NCBI GenBank assembly: GCA_038503075.1
Contig: JBCAML010000004.1
Coordinates: 1,509,149 to 1,573,148, forward strand
Direction: 5' to 3'
Source of the DNA: Gyromitra esculenta
Lineage: Eukaryota; Ascomycota; Pezizomycetes; Pezizales; Discinaceae
DNA: 64,000 nt
Shown here: positions 36,258 to 50,743 of the stretch, piece after piece
How positions within the stretch are numbered: the first letter of the stretch is position 1
Layout of the letters: every line of letters starts with the position of its first letter
Position numbers and translations under genes: made by a program
Notes under the pieces: generated by a model
The model's input: the letters and a program-made list of their open reading frames with translations, nothing else
What the model was told of the DNA's origin: nothing
The model's database searches: none

Positions 36258-38627
36258 AATACCGTGGCCGCGGCCTTTAAGGAACCGGAGGTGAGGGAGG
36301 TGAGAGAGAATCCGGGTGAGGATGGGGGGTGGATGAGTGAAGAGGAGGTGAAGTACTAGTTGCGGAAGTGTTGGTGGTGATGAGCCAGCTGAGGGTGGGC
36401 GGAACGGTGGGCGGACTGATGACGACTGAATCGTGAATAGGGTGTGAAGTGTAGACGGAGCAAATGGAAGTTGCGTATAACGTGGAATAGTCGTTTCGTT
36501 TCAAGCCATGTGAGTTCTTCCGCTGTGGGCCAGATGGGGCGGTGAATCCCGTGATAGTTTCCAGGACAAAATGACACTCCCCTGCTTCTCCTTATTTCCA
36601 CTTCCTCCAAGGGGTATTTATTCGCCTACTTCAACTCTACCGAGGTTTTTTCTTCTCGTTAGTTTCGTTTCGTTTCGTTTCGTTTCTCGGTCACCAGCGC
36701 CAAAATAAAGGTTTATAGGCAGGATAAAATGGAAGCAAACTCCGGGGGAGATAAACTGTCAATGTGCTCGCAGAGTCTTGGCATGTCACAAGGGTGCTCA
36801 CCCAGTATTTCCTTTCGTTCAAGACCCTGCATCCATGATTACATGTATCTCTGTTTTTTTGGTGGGGAGCAACGGCAATTCACCACAGAGCCGACCCCAA
36901 CAAGAATTCGGCCATCTCTTCTTTCACATGCTATACCTTGACAGAAGAGTCCCCACTTCCATCACTAACAGCATCACAGTCTATCACCCTGTGCAACCCA
37001 TGTCAAAGCTGAGCGCAAGAGTAGATCTTTAGAGTTTGGTCCATGAGATCGAACACCACCCGCATTCAACAAACCCTCACCTACCATCCACTGGGCTTCT
37101 ACACCATCGGTGCCACAGCCAAAATCTCGGTTGCTGAAGGTGTAGGATATACACCAATATCAACGATCCGTGGAAGTTCTTCTCGGTCGTTGATACCCAT
37201 CAACAGTACCAAAAGCAATATGGTATTTCATCGATTTCATATCTCATGCAAACAATTAAAGTGGAAGTGAGATAAATCGAGTAACGGTTGGTGATACACG
37301 AGATGGTACTAGTCGTACAGGGGGAAAAGCAATTACAGTATTAATCAGATCACATTTCGTGCAACATTGAGAGCTGTTCCAATGCCCAGGTTTAACGCTA
37401 ATTCCCAACGATTTAGAATAATGTAATTTATAATATCTACTACCTAATATAGCCCACGAGGCGCCTCGTGAATTTTAGGGCTTGCCTCGAGCAGCTCGAG
37501 CAAAAGGAGATATGGCTCGAGGTGGCTCGAAGTACTTGGGGAATTAATTCACTCTTAGCAAACACGAGTGCAACAACATTCAGTGCACATATTGCACAGG
37601 GAGATATATTGGGGCTCCTTGATATATAGAAAATAGCAAATATAGCCCCACCAAAAGAGCTGAGCTCGGGGTTATGTAATGGAAGTGAATTTTGAAGAGG
37701 GGAAATATCATAGTTTTTATACTACCCTAGATATCCGAGGTAGCTCATCTTCGTGGATCCCCTACCTCGCGCTGGAGACCTCGAGTGGCCGTGCCTTATA
37801 ACCACACCGCTACTGCCTCTTCAAACCTCCTCTCCCTAGCCTACTCGAAGAAAGGAACAGTCGTTGCCAGGCTACGTCAAGGGGGAGGTTTGGGAAGTAA
37901 GTAGTGAAACTTAAGACATATGACCATACCAAAGAATAGATAGTTCGATGACAAAGGCTACCTAGTATACACTTGTTTAACTTCTTTTTCCATACAGAGT
38001 GCCATTTCACATGCTCCTTTTTTTGTTTGTTATGCGTACCACAAAAAAAAGTTATTCATGAGCAGAAGCCAATAGGAGAATGAGATATAAAGAGAAAAGA
38101 AAAACCCAGCAGCGCCCAAAACATACCCATGCCCAAACCAAACGCTTGCAGAAAGGAGAGAAAAATGAAAACCGAACTATAGGGTAGTAGTAATAAAGAA
38201 AAGGGGTGGTGGTGGCGGTTGAGGGGGGGGGGGTAATAATCATGAAGAGCAAAACAAGAATGAAGGAAAAACGAAAGAAGAGCTTTACAATCAATAAAAC
38301 TAACACCTCCATAGTAAAGTAAGAAGCCATCCCCATAGGAAATGGATGCATGCAATGATCCCACCCGCCCCTTCCGTAAGAAAACCCCCGAATGCGAGAA
38401 GAAAAACAAAAAAATGTACAGAGCGAAAAAAAATCAGGCATCAATAGAAAGAGGCCGATTATAAAGCAATGCAAACATCCCAACCCATCACCCTTCTTTT
38501 AATGAACTTATACAAAAAAAGTCCAAGCCAGTCATCTATTCCCCACTCCACACCTCCCTCCCTCATTATTCATATGATCATCGGATTAAAGGAAAGCAAA
38601 CGCCAATACACACGAGTTTTCAGATGA
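36258..38627. other. Intergenic between acyltransferase and CDC27
   Basis: 2.4 kb. Contains the acyltransferase 5' region, a TTTCG pentanucleotide repeat (36663-36686), a TACATGTA (36840), a GAGGCGCCTCG palindrome near 37459 and purine-rich sequence at about 38080-38300 with a G-run. No supportable gene. Confidence 0.5.
36663..36686. repeat. (TTTCG)n microsatellite
   Basis: About five tandem copies of TTTCG upstream of the acyltransferase gene. Confidence 0.8.
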
Positions 38628-41442
38628 TTAGTGATCAAAGAACCTATTAACCTCCGGATCCTCAGCGGAGTACTCGTCATCATCATCATCGAGATTCTCA
38701 ATAGCCTCTTTGATAAGATGCCCGGCCTAAATGCGTATATGTCAGCTTAGCTCTCATTATAAAACACTAGAGGAAAGAAACACCCCGTACCTTCGGATCC
38801 AGGTTCAGCGCATCAGTAAAATGTTTAATCGCATTTCTCTTGTCTTTAAGCCGCTTATACAGTTTCCCAAGCAAGAAATGCACGTTTGCTTCATCCGGTG
38901 CAATATCTCTCAATATCTGTAACTCTTTCAAGGCCGCCGGATACATCCTCAAACTCATCAAGGTCCGAGCTTTCTTGAACCTACTCAGCGCGCTTCCAGG
39001 TGCCATTTCACAAGCAATATTATACTGCCCCAGAGCACCTTTATAGTCTTTTGTCTTCTCAAGCACCATGCCAACACAACAAACTAACACAGCGTTTGTA
39101 GGATTGATTTTTGTCGCTGTACGGAAATGTTTTTCGGCAACGTCATATTTGCCCATTTTCTCATACACCTTCCCAAGACCATACCATGCATTGTAGTGTC
39201 TCGAGTCAGCGGCAATGGCGCAGCGGTAGGAAGAGAGCGCCTTCTCATATTCCTCGTTGGACACGTGTTCGTGGCCTTGAAGCGTGAACGGATATGCGAG
39301 TTTGGGGTTTAATTGAGTGGCGCGTTTGAAGCATTTAAGAGCCTGGTCGTGGTCGCGCTGGAGAGAGAAACAGTTCCCAAGTGCGCACCATGATTCGGGG
39401 GAAAGCCGGTCGAGCTCGACTAGTTCATGCGCAAGGTACGAAAGGTCGACGTCTTTGCGCTGGTGCCAAAGGATAGTTGAGAAAACCTCCATATCTCGTG
39501 TTCGAATGGGGTCCAATTGCCGGACTTTGAGAAAGCTTTTCTCGGCCTATTGTCGGACAATCGTTTGTCAGTTGCGTTGCTTATCGCTCAGTGCAACGAT
39601 ACCAAGAAGGATAAATGGGGGTACGAACATCAACGTAATTCGCCATCTCGTAATGGGCCCTCCCGATCTTACTTTGCACCCACGGTGTTTCCCTTTGGCT
39701 CGATGGTAATGAATTAAATGCTTGGAGGGCCTCTTTGCAATGAAACCTGCTCAAGCTGAAATAGCCACCACCCAATTTCCGGAATAGCTCTAGAACAAGA
39801 TGCATGGCCTCCTCTTTCTTCAGGTCCGTCAGTGGCTTCAACGGTGCTACCTGCGCAGTCTGTTTCGAGATGGCGGCGGCATCGGTCATCTGTTTTTTTC
39901 GCATTCTCGTTAGTGACGGGTCCGCAGAGGATGCCATTTGCTTCCTTTTGGCTATTGTTGTAGTTGTAGCCCTTGTAGCACGTTGGGGCTGGGGTTCTGT
40001 GATTTCAAACGATAAAGTGATAGTGGTGGAGGAGCCGTTACGAACATTAACATCCTCGCTGTTCCCCTTATCTCTCTCCCTTTCCTTCGCAGTAGCGGCA
40101 GCCCCGCTGTTGAGATGTAGACCACTTCTACTTCGGTTGCTAGCTGTCTTCATCTTTTTTGCATCCCTTTCCCGCTCTTTCGTGGCCAATCGCGTTTCCC
40201 TTTCTGATCCAACCCCAAGTTTACTCGTAAACTTACTCGTCAGCCGTGTACTTCTTCGGGCAGGCGCTGCAGTGGCATTGACATCCTGAGAAGAAGAAGT
40301 CGTTGCTGGTCGCTTAGCATCATTGCTAACTTCGCGAGTACTCCTGTTTGAGAGCTTTCTTGCTGTGATCTCTGTAGTAGCAGCACGAGTCTTTCTGACG
40401 GGCGGGGGCTTCTCGGGAATGGTGTTCAAATTACCCCCACCAAGCATATCGTGACCTGTTAGGTTTGAAGACTGCGCCGTGGGTGTCTCTAGCTCACTAA
40501 TGCCATTACCAAGACCTTCGTTTAATCGATTGAAGAATGACGGGTGGTTATTGAAAGCAAGGTCAGAGCGGTCCCTAGCACCGCCGTTTATAGTTGCAAA
40601 CGGATCGTTAGGAAAGTTCTCGGAAGAATTCCGCAACCCATTCGTGGTTGTCGGTTCTTCGGGTATTGTAGCTGGTATGCTGGAGGGATTCGCAGACGGT
40701 AGCTTGAGAGATTCGAGCATTTCCGCTGTCGGTTTGAAGATGTTGTTTACTCGGAGGTTTACGCCTAGAAACTCAATTAGCACTCACACAAGCGAGTCAC
40801 CAGGAGAGTTTGCAATACCGGTTTCACACAGCCCGAGAAATGCCTCCCATAAGTATGGGTTTAATTTTACGGCTGATACATAACAGTCTACCGCCTTTTT
40901 CATATCGCCAATAGCGTGCCATAGCCGTCCAACCAGAGAATATATAGTTGCAGCATCAGGCATTGCTCTCCTCTCGGTGTCCGAGTGTTGGCCTTTTACC
41001 CAAATTAGCTATAAGCCATTGATCCTTCCAACATCAATAATCTCCCGCCATTCATTCCGTAGGCGGAGGCAGGAAACGGAGAAAGCGAAGGAAATAACTC
41101 ACTCCATGCGCTACTTCCACTCCACTGTTTTTTGCATCCCTCCAACGCACTGACTCCATTATTCTCCCTCCCGCCTCCCAGCTTCAGGCAACATTGCGCG
41201 TAGATATAAGCACACCCCACATGCCGAAACCAGCTTTTTGTCAAGTTTTCCGCGGCCTGATACTGCCCATCGCGATACAAGCATAAAGCAAGCAAGTGAA
41301 CCGAGTCGGCGCCCTTCGGGTCGTAAGCGTAGAGTCGTTCAGCAACAAAGAGAGCGGTGGTCAAGGTGTCGGTATCCAAAGACTGCCATATCAGCGATCG
41401 AAATTGTGCGACAACATTCGGCTGTGGGGCTGCTGGCGACAT
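38628..41442 (-). CDS. CDC27: Anaphase-promoting complex subunit 3 (Cdc27/Apc3)
   Basis: TPR scaffold subunit of the anaphase-promoting complex ubiquitin ligase that binds the activators Cdc20/Cdh1. Five exons on the minus strand: 41103-41442, 40819-40992, 39635-40764, 38791-39546, 38628-38726; product 832 aa. The N-terminal TPR block (LFVAERLYAYDPKGADSVHL, LGCAYIY-like segment, WHAIGDMKKAVDCYVSAVKL) is followed by a ~350-residue Ser/Thr/Arg-rich linker with RKTRAATTEITARKLSN, then a C-terminal superhelix of TPRs (YNAWYGLGKVYEKMGKYDVA, LDPIRTRDMEVFSTILWH, ANVHFLLGKLYKRLKDKRNA) and an acidic tail (ENLDDDDDEYSAEDPE). Met at 41442 (MSPAAPQPNVVAQFRSLIW) is chosen because the family begins here; the frame remains open upstream to 41901, but that part is low-complexity 5' leader. 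Confidence 0.95.
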
Positions 41443-42557
41443 ATCGGCAATATTTGGTGGTACGAAAGTGGTACACGCAGCAGATTCAAGGAGCTGGGAG
41501 GCGTTGCTCGTGGGCGGGACGACGGTGACGGGGAGCTGGCGTAACGAAGGTAGGAAAGCTCTCTTGATTGAACCAAAACCGAAATGACCATGGAGCGATC
41601 TCGCGGTGGATGGAGCAACTGAGGTGGCGGATGGAGGTTGTTGGCGTCTGGGCGTGAGAAGAGGGGAAAAGAGGGAAGAAAAGAGATCCAGGGCGAGAAC
41701 GGGCGCCGTACCGGGGGGGGGGGGAGCGTGCGAGAGGAGCCTCGAAAGCGACCGGGGGTGGTGGTGGTGGTGGGAGGTGTGGAGGGAGCAGGTGGGAACA
41801 ATCAGGAGGACGAGGAACACGAGTGATCCACGGTTGCTACCTTGATCTTCTTCTGGTGGTTGCCGTGGCGAGTGAACGTGTTTGCTGAGTGGGAATATCA
41901 ATCCACGAAGGGTGTTTTAATTTCGTTCGTTCCTCCCTTCTGTCTTTCTTTATTTCCCTCCTTCGTGGAGAGAGTGGATGGGTGAAAGTGTTGGGATTAG
42001 GTTAGGTGACAGGCGCGGGTAGATGCCTCACTCACGGTGTATGGGGGGCGACGGATGTTTATGGAGTTTGTTGTGAGGTGGGTTGGGTTGTCTGGAAGGA
42101 GCTGGGCGGGTAACCAGGGCGTGTACCGCGTTGTGCGGCATTCCTGGTCGAACACCGACGCAACAACGCCTTTGTCTGCCCGGTTGCACTGCCGTTGCGG
42201 TGGCAACCAGTCGGCCAAAACACTTTCTGTTGCTTTTTGTCAACACAACCCTGCTCTGCGGCTGTCACCTGTCGCATCAACGGCCAGCCCCCTGTTGGTT
42301 AGTCGTGACAAGCACACGCACGCAGAAGTGTCGGTCCAAGGTACATGGAACTGTCTGAGACGGGATTCTGTGGCAAATTCTCGAATTTCCATAGCCTGCT
42401 GTGGGCAAAGGATGGATCTTCCATCAATGCTATCGAAACTACCCGTAATCCCTATTTCGTCCTATTGCGATACAATATTTCTGTAAGGGAGCCTGAGCTT
42501 AAATTACATGTAGTCTCCGACTGCCTCGCACTAGCTTAGGTTCCCTTTCATGTACCG
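41443..42557. other. 5' region of CDC27 and intergenic sequence
   Basis: 1.1 kb with a G-run at 41719-41729 and a GGT-rich stretch near 41757-41775, then sequence with overlapping ORFs on both strands (42037-42486 plus; 41997-42280 minus) that lack family features. A TACATGTA is at 42505. Confidence 0.45.
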
Positions 42558-42798
42558 TACAGTGGTAGTCGTTTAATGAGGCGACAGCAACAATACCCCC
42601 CCAGCAACAGAACCAACTTCACCATGTAGACAATGGAGTTTAAGTATAAAAATAAACAAGTGGGTAGAACTACATAAGAAATATTTTTATCTTGAAGCAT
42701 AGCTCTAAACTCTCTTGTGGTTATGGAGAAATACATGTAGCCCACATTGTCGGAGTGTGGTATTGCCGTTGTCGCCTCGTTAAACGACTACCACTGTA
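42558..42798. mobile_element. MITE, TA-flanked, ends TACAGTGGTAGTCG
   Basis: 241 bp with inverted ends of about 40 bp: TACAGTGGTAGTCGTTTAAT on the left and its near-exact complement CGACTACCACTGTA on the right. The match extends 3-4 bp beyond the TA (CCG/CGG). A TACATGTA lies inside at 42732-42739. Confidence 0.85.
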
Positions 42799-42956
42799 CG
42801 GCATGCTCTATCTCCTGATCGATTATTTGGTTGTCACGAATGTGTCCTGTTGTAGAACGGCTTCCTAATTGGGGGCGCATTTGGACAAAGCAGTGAACAA
42901 AGGGTACCCGGAATCAGTGGGAGTTCTCACAGTTCTTTGTAGCCGGAAGACAAAGG

Positions 42957-43201
42957 TGTTGAATGAATAGAATAGATATATGATTATTCGGTATCCAATG
43001 ATATGGTAAAGAGAAGACGAACCAAAGAGACGGGAGAAGAGCTCCATATATATACTCGATAGGGGGGCTCTTTGGGCGCCGATTAGTTCGGCCCGAGGAG
43101 ACCCCATTAGTACGTGAGACCTTGGCTAACCCCATCGGCATCCCGAATAGTGGATACCGAGGAAACACTAGGAAGCCTATGGATATACCATATATCCAAC
43201 A
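42957..43201. mobile_element. Solo LTR (family TGTTGAAT...CCAACA), copy C
   Basis: 245 bp, TGTTGAATGA to ATATCCAACA, with perfect 5-bp duplications AAAGG (42952-42956 and 43202-43206). The core GGCTCTTTGGGCGCCGATTA and a TATATATACTCG motif match copy A. Canonical TG...CA ends. Confidence 0.9.
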
Positions 43202-43538
43202 AAAGGCTTTCTTAGTATAAATACTGAGCTCTAGGGCGTGCTGTACTAAATAATTAAGTCAATTATTCGATACGTTACAACATGTCCATCCCTATCTAGG
43301 GCGAGTGATGGTGCATGATCTTAGGAACCGCGAATCGGTAGATCTTGCTAGATACCTATATGCTCAGGTCCGCTCATTCCTACTTCAGTCTGTATCTATG
43401 GGCAGAGCTAAAAGCGCGTTTAGGGAAAGACACTAGTTTCTTTGAAATTTGGTTATTGCATTCACTGGCGAGGTGTGAGCTTGCTGTTGTCTAAAGCTGG
43501 GTTGCATCTATGGATCAAGAGGCAGCTACAGTATGTAC
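43202..43538. other. Short intergenic gap
   Basis: 337 bp between the solo LTR and the inverted-repeat cluster; nothing recognisable. Confidence 0.4.
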
Positions 43539-43639
43539 TATGGGTGTAGGTGAAAGTGACGAGAATCTGATCAGCCAACCCCGCTGTGGGTACTTTGCGT
43601 TTATCTAATCAGCCTCTCATCACTTTCCCTACACCCGTA
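43539..43639. mobile_element. MITE, TA-flanked, ends TAYGGGTGTAGG
   Basis: 101 bp, mostly inverted repeat. Left TATGGGTGTAGGTGAAAGTG, right the complement of TACGGGTGTAGGGAAAGTGA; inner parts CTGATCAG/CTAATCAG also pair. The end sequence resembles that of the element at 48839-49181 (GGGGTGYGGGAAAGTGATG). Confidence 0.7.
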
Positions 43640-43643
43640 GCAC

Positions 43644-43867
43644 TACGGGTGTGGGGCAAGTCTGATGACAGGTGGCGGTGCAAGCAGGAACTGTCAGTCT
43701 TTCTTCCTACTCCACAACTCTTCGAGAGACCTAGTGAAAATGGTAAGAGATGGTGAATGCTATGTGTTAAACATTGAATAAAGTTAGTTAGTAATTCAAG
43801 TGAGTTTGAGTCCCCCAAGAAAAGAGCTGCACCGCCACCTGTCATCAGACTTTCCCCAACACCCGTA
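43644..43867. mobile_element. MITE, ends TACGGGTGTGGGG
   Basis: Inverted repeat of about 42 bp counting the CAC/GTG that lies outside the TA (43641-43682 against 43829-43870): TACGGGTGTGGGGCAAGTCT on the left and its complement with one or two mismatches on the right, continuing through GATGACAGGTGGCGGTGCA. It begins four bases after the previous element ends. Confidence 0.8.
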
Positions 43868-43892
43868 GTGCATGAGCACAGACTGAAAAAAG

Positions 43893-44004
43893 TACTCGTG
43901 CTGCCGAAAGGTCTTCGGGTCACGTGCAGAATAACAGCTAGCTATTGGAGTTTAACTGCATGTTACTCGTCACGTGACCCGAAGACTTTTCGGCAGCATG
44001 AGTA
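43893..44004. mobile_element. MITE/hairpin with CACGTG in both arms, upstream of SMC3
   Basis: 112 bp, TA-flanked. Left arm TACTCGTGCTGCCGAAAGGT then CTTCGGGTCACGTG; the right arm is the complement with two changes. CACGTG is at 43921-43926 and 43971-43976. It ends 222 bp before the SMC3 start codon. Confidence 0.85.
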
Positions 44005-44226
44005 AATGCTGCGCATCATGCAGCTGAACTTGAGCCACACCGCCTCCACCGCCTCCACCGCCATAACCGTAGCCACGCGCTAGGTTCTCGACGCGTCGCT
44101 TGTCACGCAGCGCGACTTTCTTCCCTAGAAACAACAGCCCCCCCCACATTCACGTCCTGCTCGCCCGGTTCGCATATTCATCACCTCCCGGAAATCCGCC
44201 GCTAGAGCGCGCGAAAAACGGCAAAC

Positions 44227-48071
<3,845 letters not shown>

Positions 48072-48755
48072 TTGCATATCTCGTTTCTTTGCTACTAAAC
48101 ATCTCCTTCCTTTATCCCTTCCTCCTTCCTTTTTGGGGGATTTTTTTTTAAAAAAAAAACGAAGAAGTGGAGTTGAAATATTCAATGAGAACTGATTGAT
48201 GGTGAATTATGGTTTTGATGTTTTCGGGGTTGTATGTACAGTACCTAGGTTGTTTCCTATATTTTTTTGTACGCTTTTAGCCGTAGGATTCTCTTATAGT
48301 ATTAACTTTCATGGGAGGGAATTGAACGGATATTTGTGGTGGTTTGTAAGATGTTTTAAGTCATAATGTGAAGTGTTGGCTGTCAGAATTGTCAATAAGC
48401 GATAGGATGCTTGTGGCCAGAGCTCCGGGATTTAGCGTTACATAACTACATGTACTTATGTTGTAGAGGGCTGTAGAGGGTTTAACAGGTGGGATAGGGT
48501 TGTTTACAAACCCCCTTTTATTTTAACATTGAACTTCTTGTATTTTATGATAAAGCTCAACATGAGCGAACCGGAGCTTCAGGACAGGATTTTACGATTG
48601 CGTGTGGGTTTCTCACCAACTATTTGTCTATTTACTAGTTGGAGTGAAGACCTAACACCTATGGGAGGAGAGGAACACGAGGTGTGGCTTTTTACTACGA
48701 GTGTAGGGATAAATATGACGAACTATGGCGTACACCTACCCGGGGGAAATTGAAG
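48072..48755. other. 3' region of SMC3 and intergenic sequence
   Basis: 684 bp; T-run/A-run hairpin near 48140-48162, and a TACATGTA at 48447. No gene seen. Confidence 0.45.
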
Positions 48756-48840
48756 TACAGCCGTGTAAGAAAAGTCTTGACACCCCAGTGGCTGTCTCGC
48801 CAGTTAAATGGGGTGTCAAGACTTTTCTTACACGACTGTA
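48756..48840. mobile_element. Foldback MITE I of a chain
   Basis: 85 bp, TA-flanked, with arms of about 35 bp: TACAGCCGTGTAAGAAAAGT then CTTGACACCCCA, complemented by TGGGGTGTCAAGACTTTTCT...CTGTA. The right TA (48839-48840) is also the left TA of the next element. A diverged copy is at 62112-62195. Confidence 0.85.
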
Positions 48841-49181
48841 CCAAGGGGTGTGGGAAAGTGATGCACATTTCCTCGATTCTCAGCAACCACTCAGCTAGAT
48901 AATATGAGAAAAACTGAAATGAAAGATTAGACTGCATAGAATAAAAGCCAAGTAAGAAAAAGCGAAATAAATATTGTTTCCATTTATCATTGTGAAGCCA
49001 CTTGGTTGAAAATTGGTGACTTCATGTTCTCCTTACTTGATGTGCATTTTTCATAAAGTAAAACGAGATATTCCATTTTACAGGATGGCTAATGAAGCCT
49101 GTCACTAAAAGATGGGGTATTTTGGTGTTATTTGGGCGTTGCTAAGCTGGGGTGTGCATCACTTTCCCGCACCCCTTGCTA
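48839..49181. mobile_element. MITE II of a chain
   Basis: 343 bp. Left end TACCAAGGGGTGTGGGAAAG, right end the complement of TAGCAAGGGGTGCGGGAAAG, continuing through TGATGCACA (about 28 bp). It shares a TA with its neighbours on both sides. Internal sequence reappears at 62196-62480 (GATTCTCAGCAACCAC, TTGGTGACTT, GATGTGCA). Confidence 0.85.
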
Positions 49182-49515
49182 CAGTGGGGTCTTGATAGTA
49201 GCATACCCGATAGTGGCATATTCTCAATGATAAAATTTAATGTATGGCAAATTGGTGCCAAGATTCCTTTCTCTAGAAGCGTATCTCGCCACCAGGCTCT
49301 AGCATACCATTTCTCGTTCCCGACCGTATGCCACTACTATCATCGATCAGCCAAATGCCAGGACGGGCCAAATGCCAGAACACGGATTCTGGTAAGAAAA
49401 CTTGCTTATATCCAGCAGGGTAACCAATTTTTGCCCAATGAGAAATACAACCGATCCTCCTAGCATACCGTCCTAGCATTTGGCTGATCAAGTATAGTAT
49501 CGAGACCCCACTGTA
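49180..49515. mobile_element. MITE III of a chain, with another MITE inside
   Basis: Begins TACAGTGGGGTCTTGATA and ends TATCGAGACCCCACTGTA, a TA-flanked inverted repeat of 18 bp with one mismatch. The left TA is the right TA of MITE II. The element at 49335-49499 lies within it close to the right end. Confidence 0.82.
49335..49499. mobile_element. MITE IV (ends TACTATC..GATCAGCC), nested in MITE III
   Basis: 165 bp. Ends TACTATCATCGATCAGCC and, on the other strand, TACTATACTTGATCAGCC, continuing AAATGCYAGGACGG. A copy about 95 percent identical lies at 58996-59164. Confidence 0.85.
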
Positions 49516-49579
49516 TTCGCACGCCAAGACGCCAGTATCTACTTTTTTTTGGCGTCCGAATACTCTAATTTCGTTCGAG

Positions 49580-49901
49580 TACAGTCTCCGGTAGAATTAC
49601 TATAGAATTGTGGCAACTCGGGATCTGAAGCGTTTATTGGTCCTCTAGGCTCATCGGAAGGATTTTGGCAGCTACTCTACCCTACGTGGGGCGCTCGCTT
49701 ACCCTCATCTTTCTACAATAATTCTACCGCAGACTGTGCACCTGTGCAGCCTTTGGTAGAACTGTTGTAGAAAAACAAGGGCAAGTGAACGCCCAAGCAG
49801 CCAATACTACCGCCAAAATCTTTCCGATGAACCTAGAAGACCAATAAAAGTTTTAGATCCTGAGTTGCCACAGTTCTACAATAATTCTGCCGAAGGCTGT
49901 A
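49580..49901. mobile_element. Long foldback element with ~90-bp arms
   Basis: 322 bp, TA-flanked (TACAGTCTCCGGTAGAATTA on the left, complement of TACAGCCTTCGGCAGAATTA on the right). The pairing runs through the arms (GGCAACTC, GACCAATAA, GAAAGATTTTGGC) with scattered mismatches. The centre holds a second, smaller palindrome around 49711-49775 (TTTCTACAATAATTCTACC). Confidence 0.85.
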
Positions 49902-49956
49902 TCAATTTGTTAGCCAAGCCTCGTTATCCCTCTGCCTCGCTGACCCCTCCAGCGCT

Positions 49957-50084
49957 TTACTCGTATTTGACTGACGTTTTTAGAATGGGTTAGGTCCGCA
50001 TACCTACAAAATTGTACCGAATCTGTGATTTTGTATGGGAAGCATAGGCAGCCCGTTTTAAAAACGTTAGTTAAATACGAGTAA
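49957..50084. mobile_element. MITE, ends TTACTCGTATTTGAC
   Basis: 128 bp; TTACTCGTATTTGACTGACG on the left pairs with TTACTCGTATTTAACTAACG on the other strand from the right, then TTTTTARAAYGGG. TTA/TAA border; about 33 bp of inverted repeat. Confidence 0.83.
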
Positions 50085-50743
50085 TAAAAACAAAAACAAA
50101 AGCACAGAAAAACGTGCAGCAGCCTGTGTTTGGATATCGATTGTGGCGAAATTGGCAGTCGCCCTGAGGAGAATGTCTACCCGCAGAGCCTCCTGCAGCC
50201 TCATAAGACTCAGCTTGATGGGATCTGACGTAAAAATAAGCCTGGCTGCATATAATTGGTTGTCCCAGATTCCCCTTGCAGATTTTGCAGCCAAAGAAGA
50301 AAAAAATAGAAATAACCGTGGCCTCCCCGAGATGTGCGCGCTGTCCCTAACATTCTCTTCGCAGCTAGCATCGTACTCCTCGCCCGGGCGACACAAATCA
50401 CATATTGTTCGCAAGCGTTTGGGTGGGCATCTATCTTTTCGCAACTCGCTATGGACTCTAGAAGCTGATAAGGTGCACGGCGTAGTTTTTTGTTTTGAGA
50501 TCGGGAGAATAAGGCACAACTTCGTTTCGCAAGGCAGCCCCCTCTCTATCCCCCGCTTTCTCGTCGTCACAATTTGTTTACGAGGGTAGCATAACGCCGC
50601 ATCTCATACTTGAGATTAGCACACTTGAAAGGTTTGTTCATCTGTTGATTTGCGCTACTAGGCTACGCGTCGATTCTAACGATCGCAGGAACGCCCTTTT
50701 AACGAACACTCTAATAAGCATCTTGTGCCCTAAATAATACATA
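50085..50743. other. Region upstream of the F-box gene
   Basis: 659 bp. Two long ORFs overlap on opposite strands (50067-50570 minus, 50143-50589 plus); neither shows family motifs, and at most one could be real. Probably promoter/leader of the F-box gene. Confidence 0.4.

Noticed and set aside
38052..38483. 143-codon hydrophobic ORF on the minus strand
   Set aside because: It reads the complement of A/G-rich low-complexity DNA downstream of CDC27; the Phe/Leu/Tyr richness is a base-composition artefact and no family motif is seen.
39804..40289. 161-codon ORF on the plus strand
   Set aside because: Shadow of the CDC27 linker exon on the opposite strand.
41443..41901. N-terminal extension of CDC27 to the ATG at 41901
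   Set aside because: The frame is open, but the sequence is low-complexity (His, Pro, Ser runs) and the family's N-terminus begins at the internal Met at 41442.
42037..42486. 149-codon ORF upstream of CDC27
   Set aside because: Overlaps several antisense ORFs; no motif.
50067..50589. Overlapping ORFs of 167 (minus) and 148 (plus) codons
   Set aside because: They lie on opposite strands over the same DNA with no recognisable domains; more likely the promoter of the F-box gene and MITE edge.
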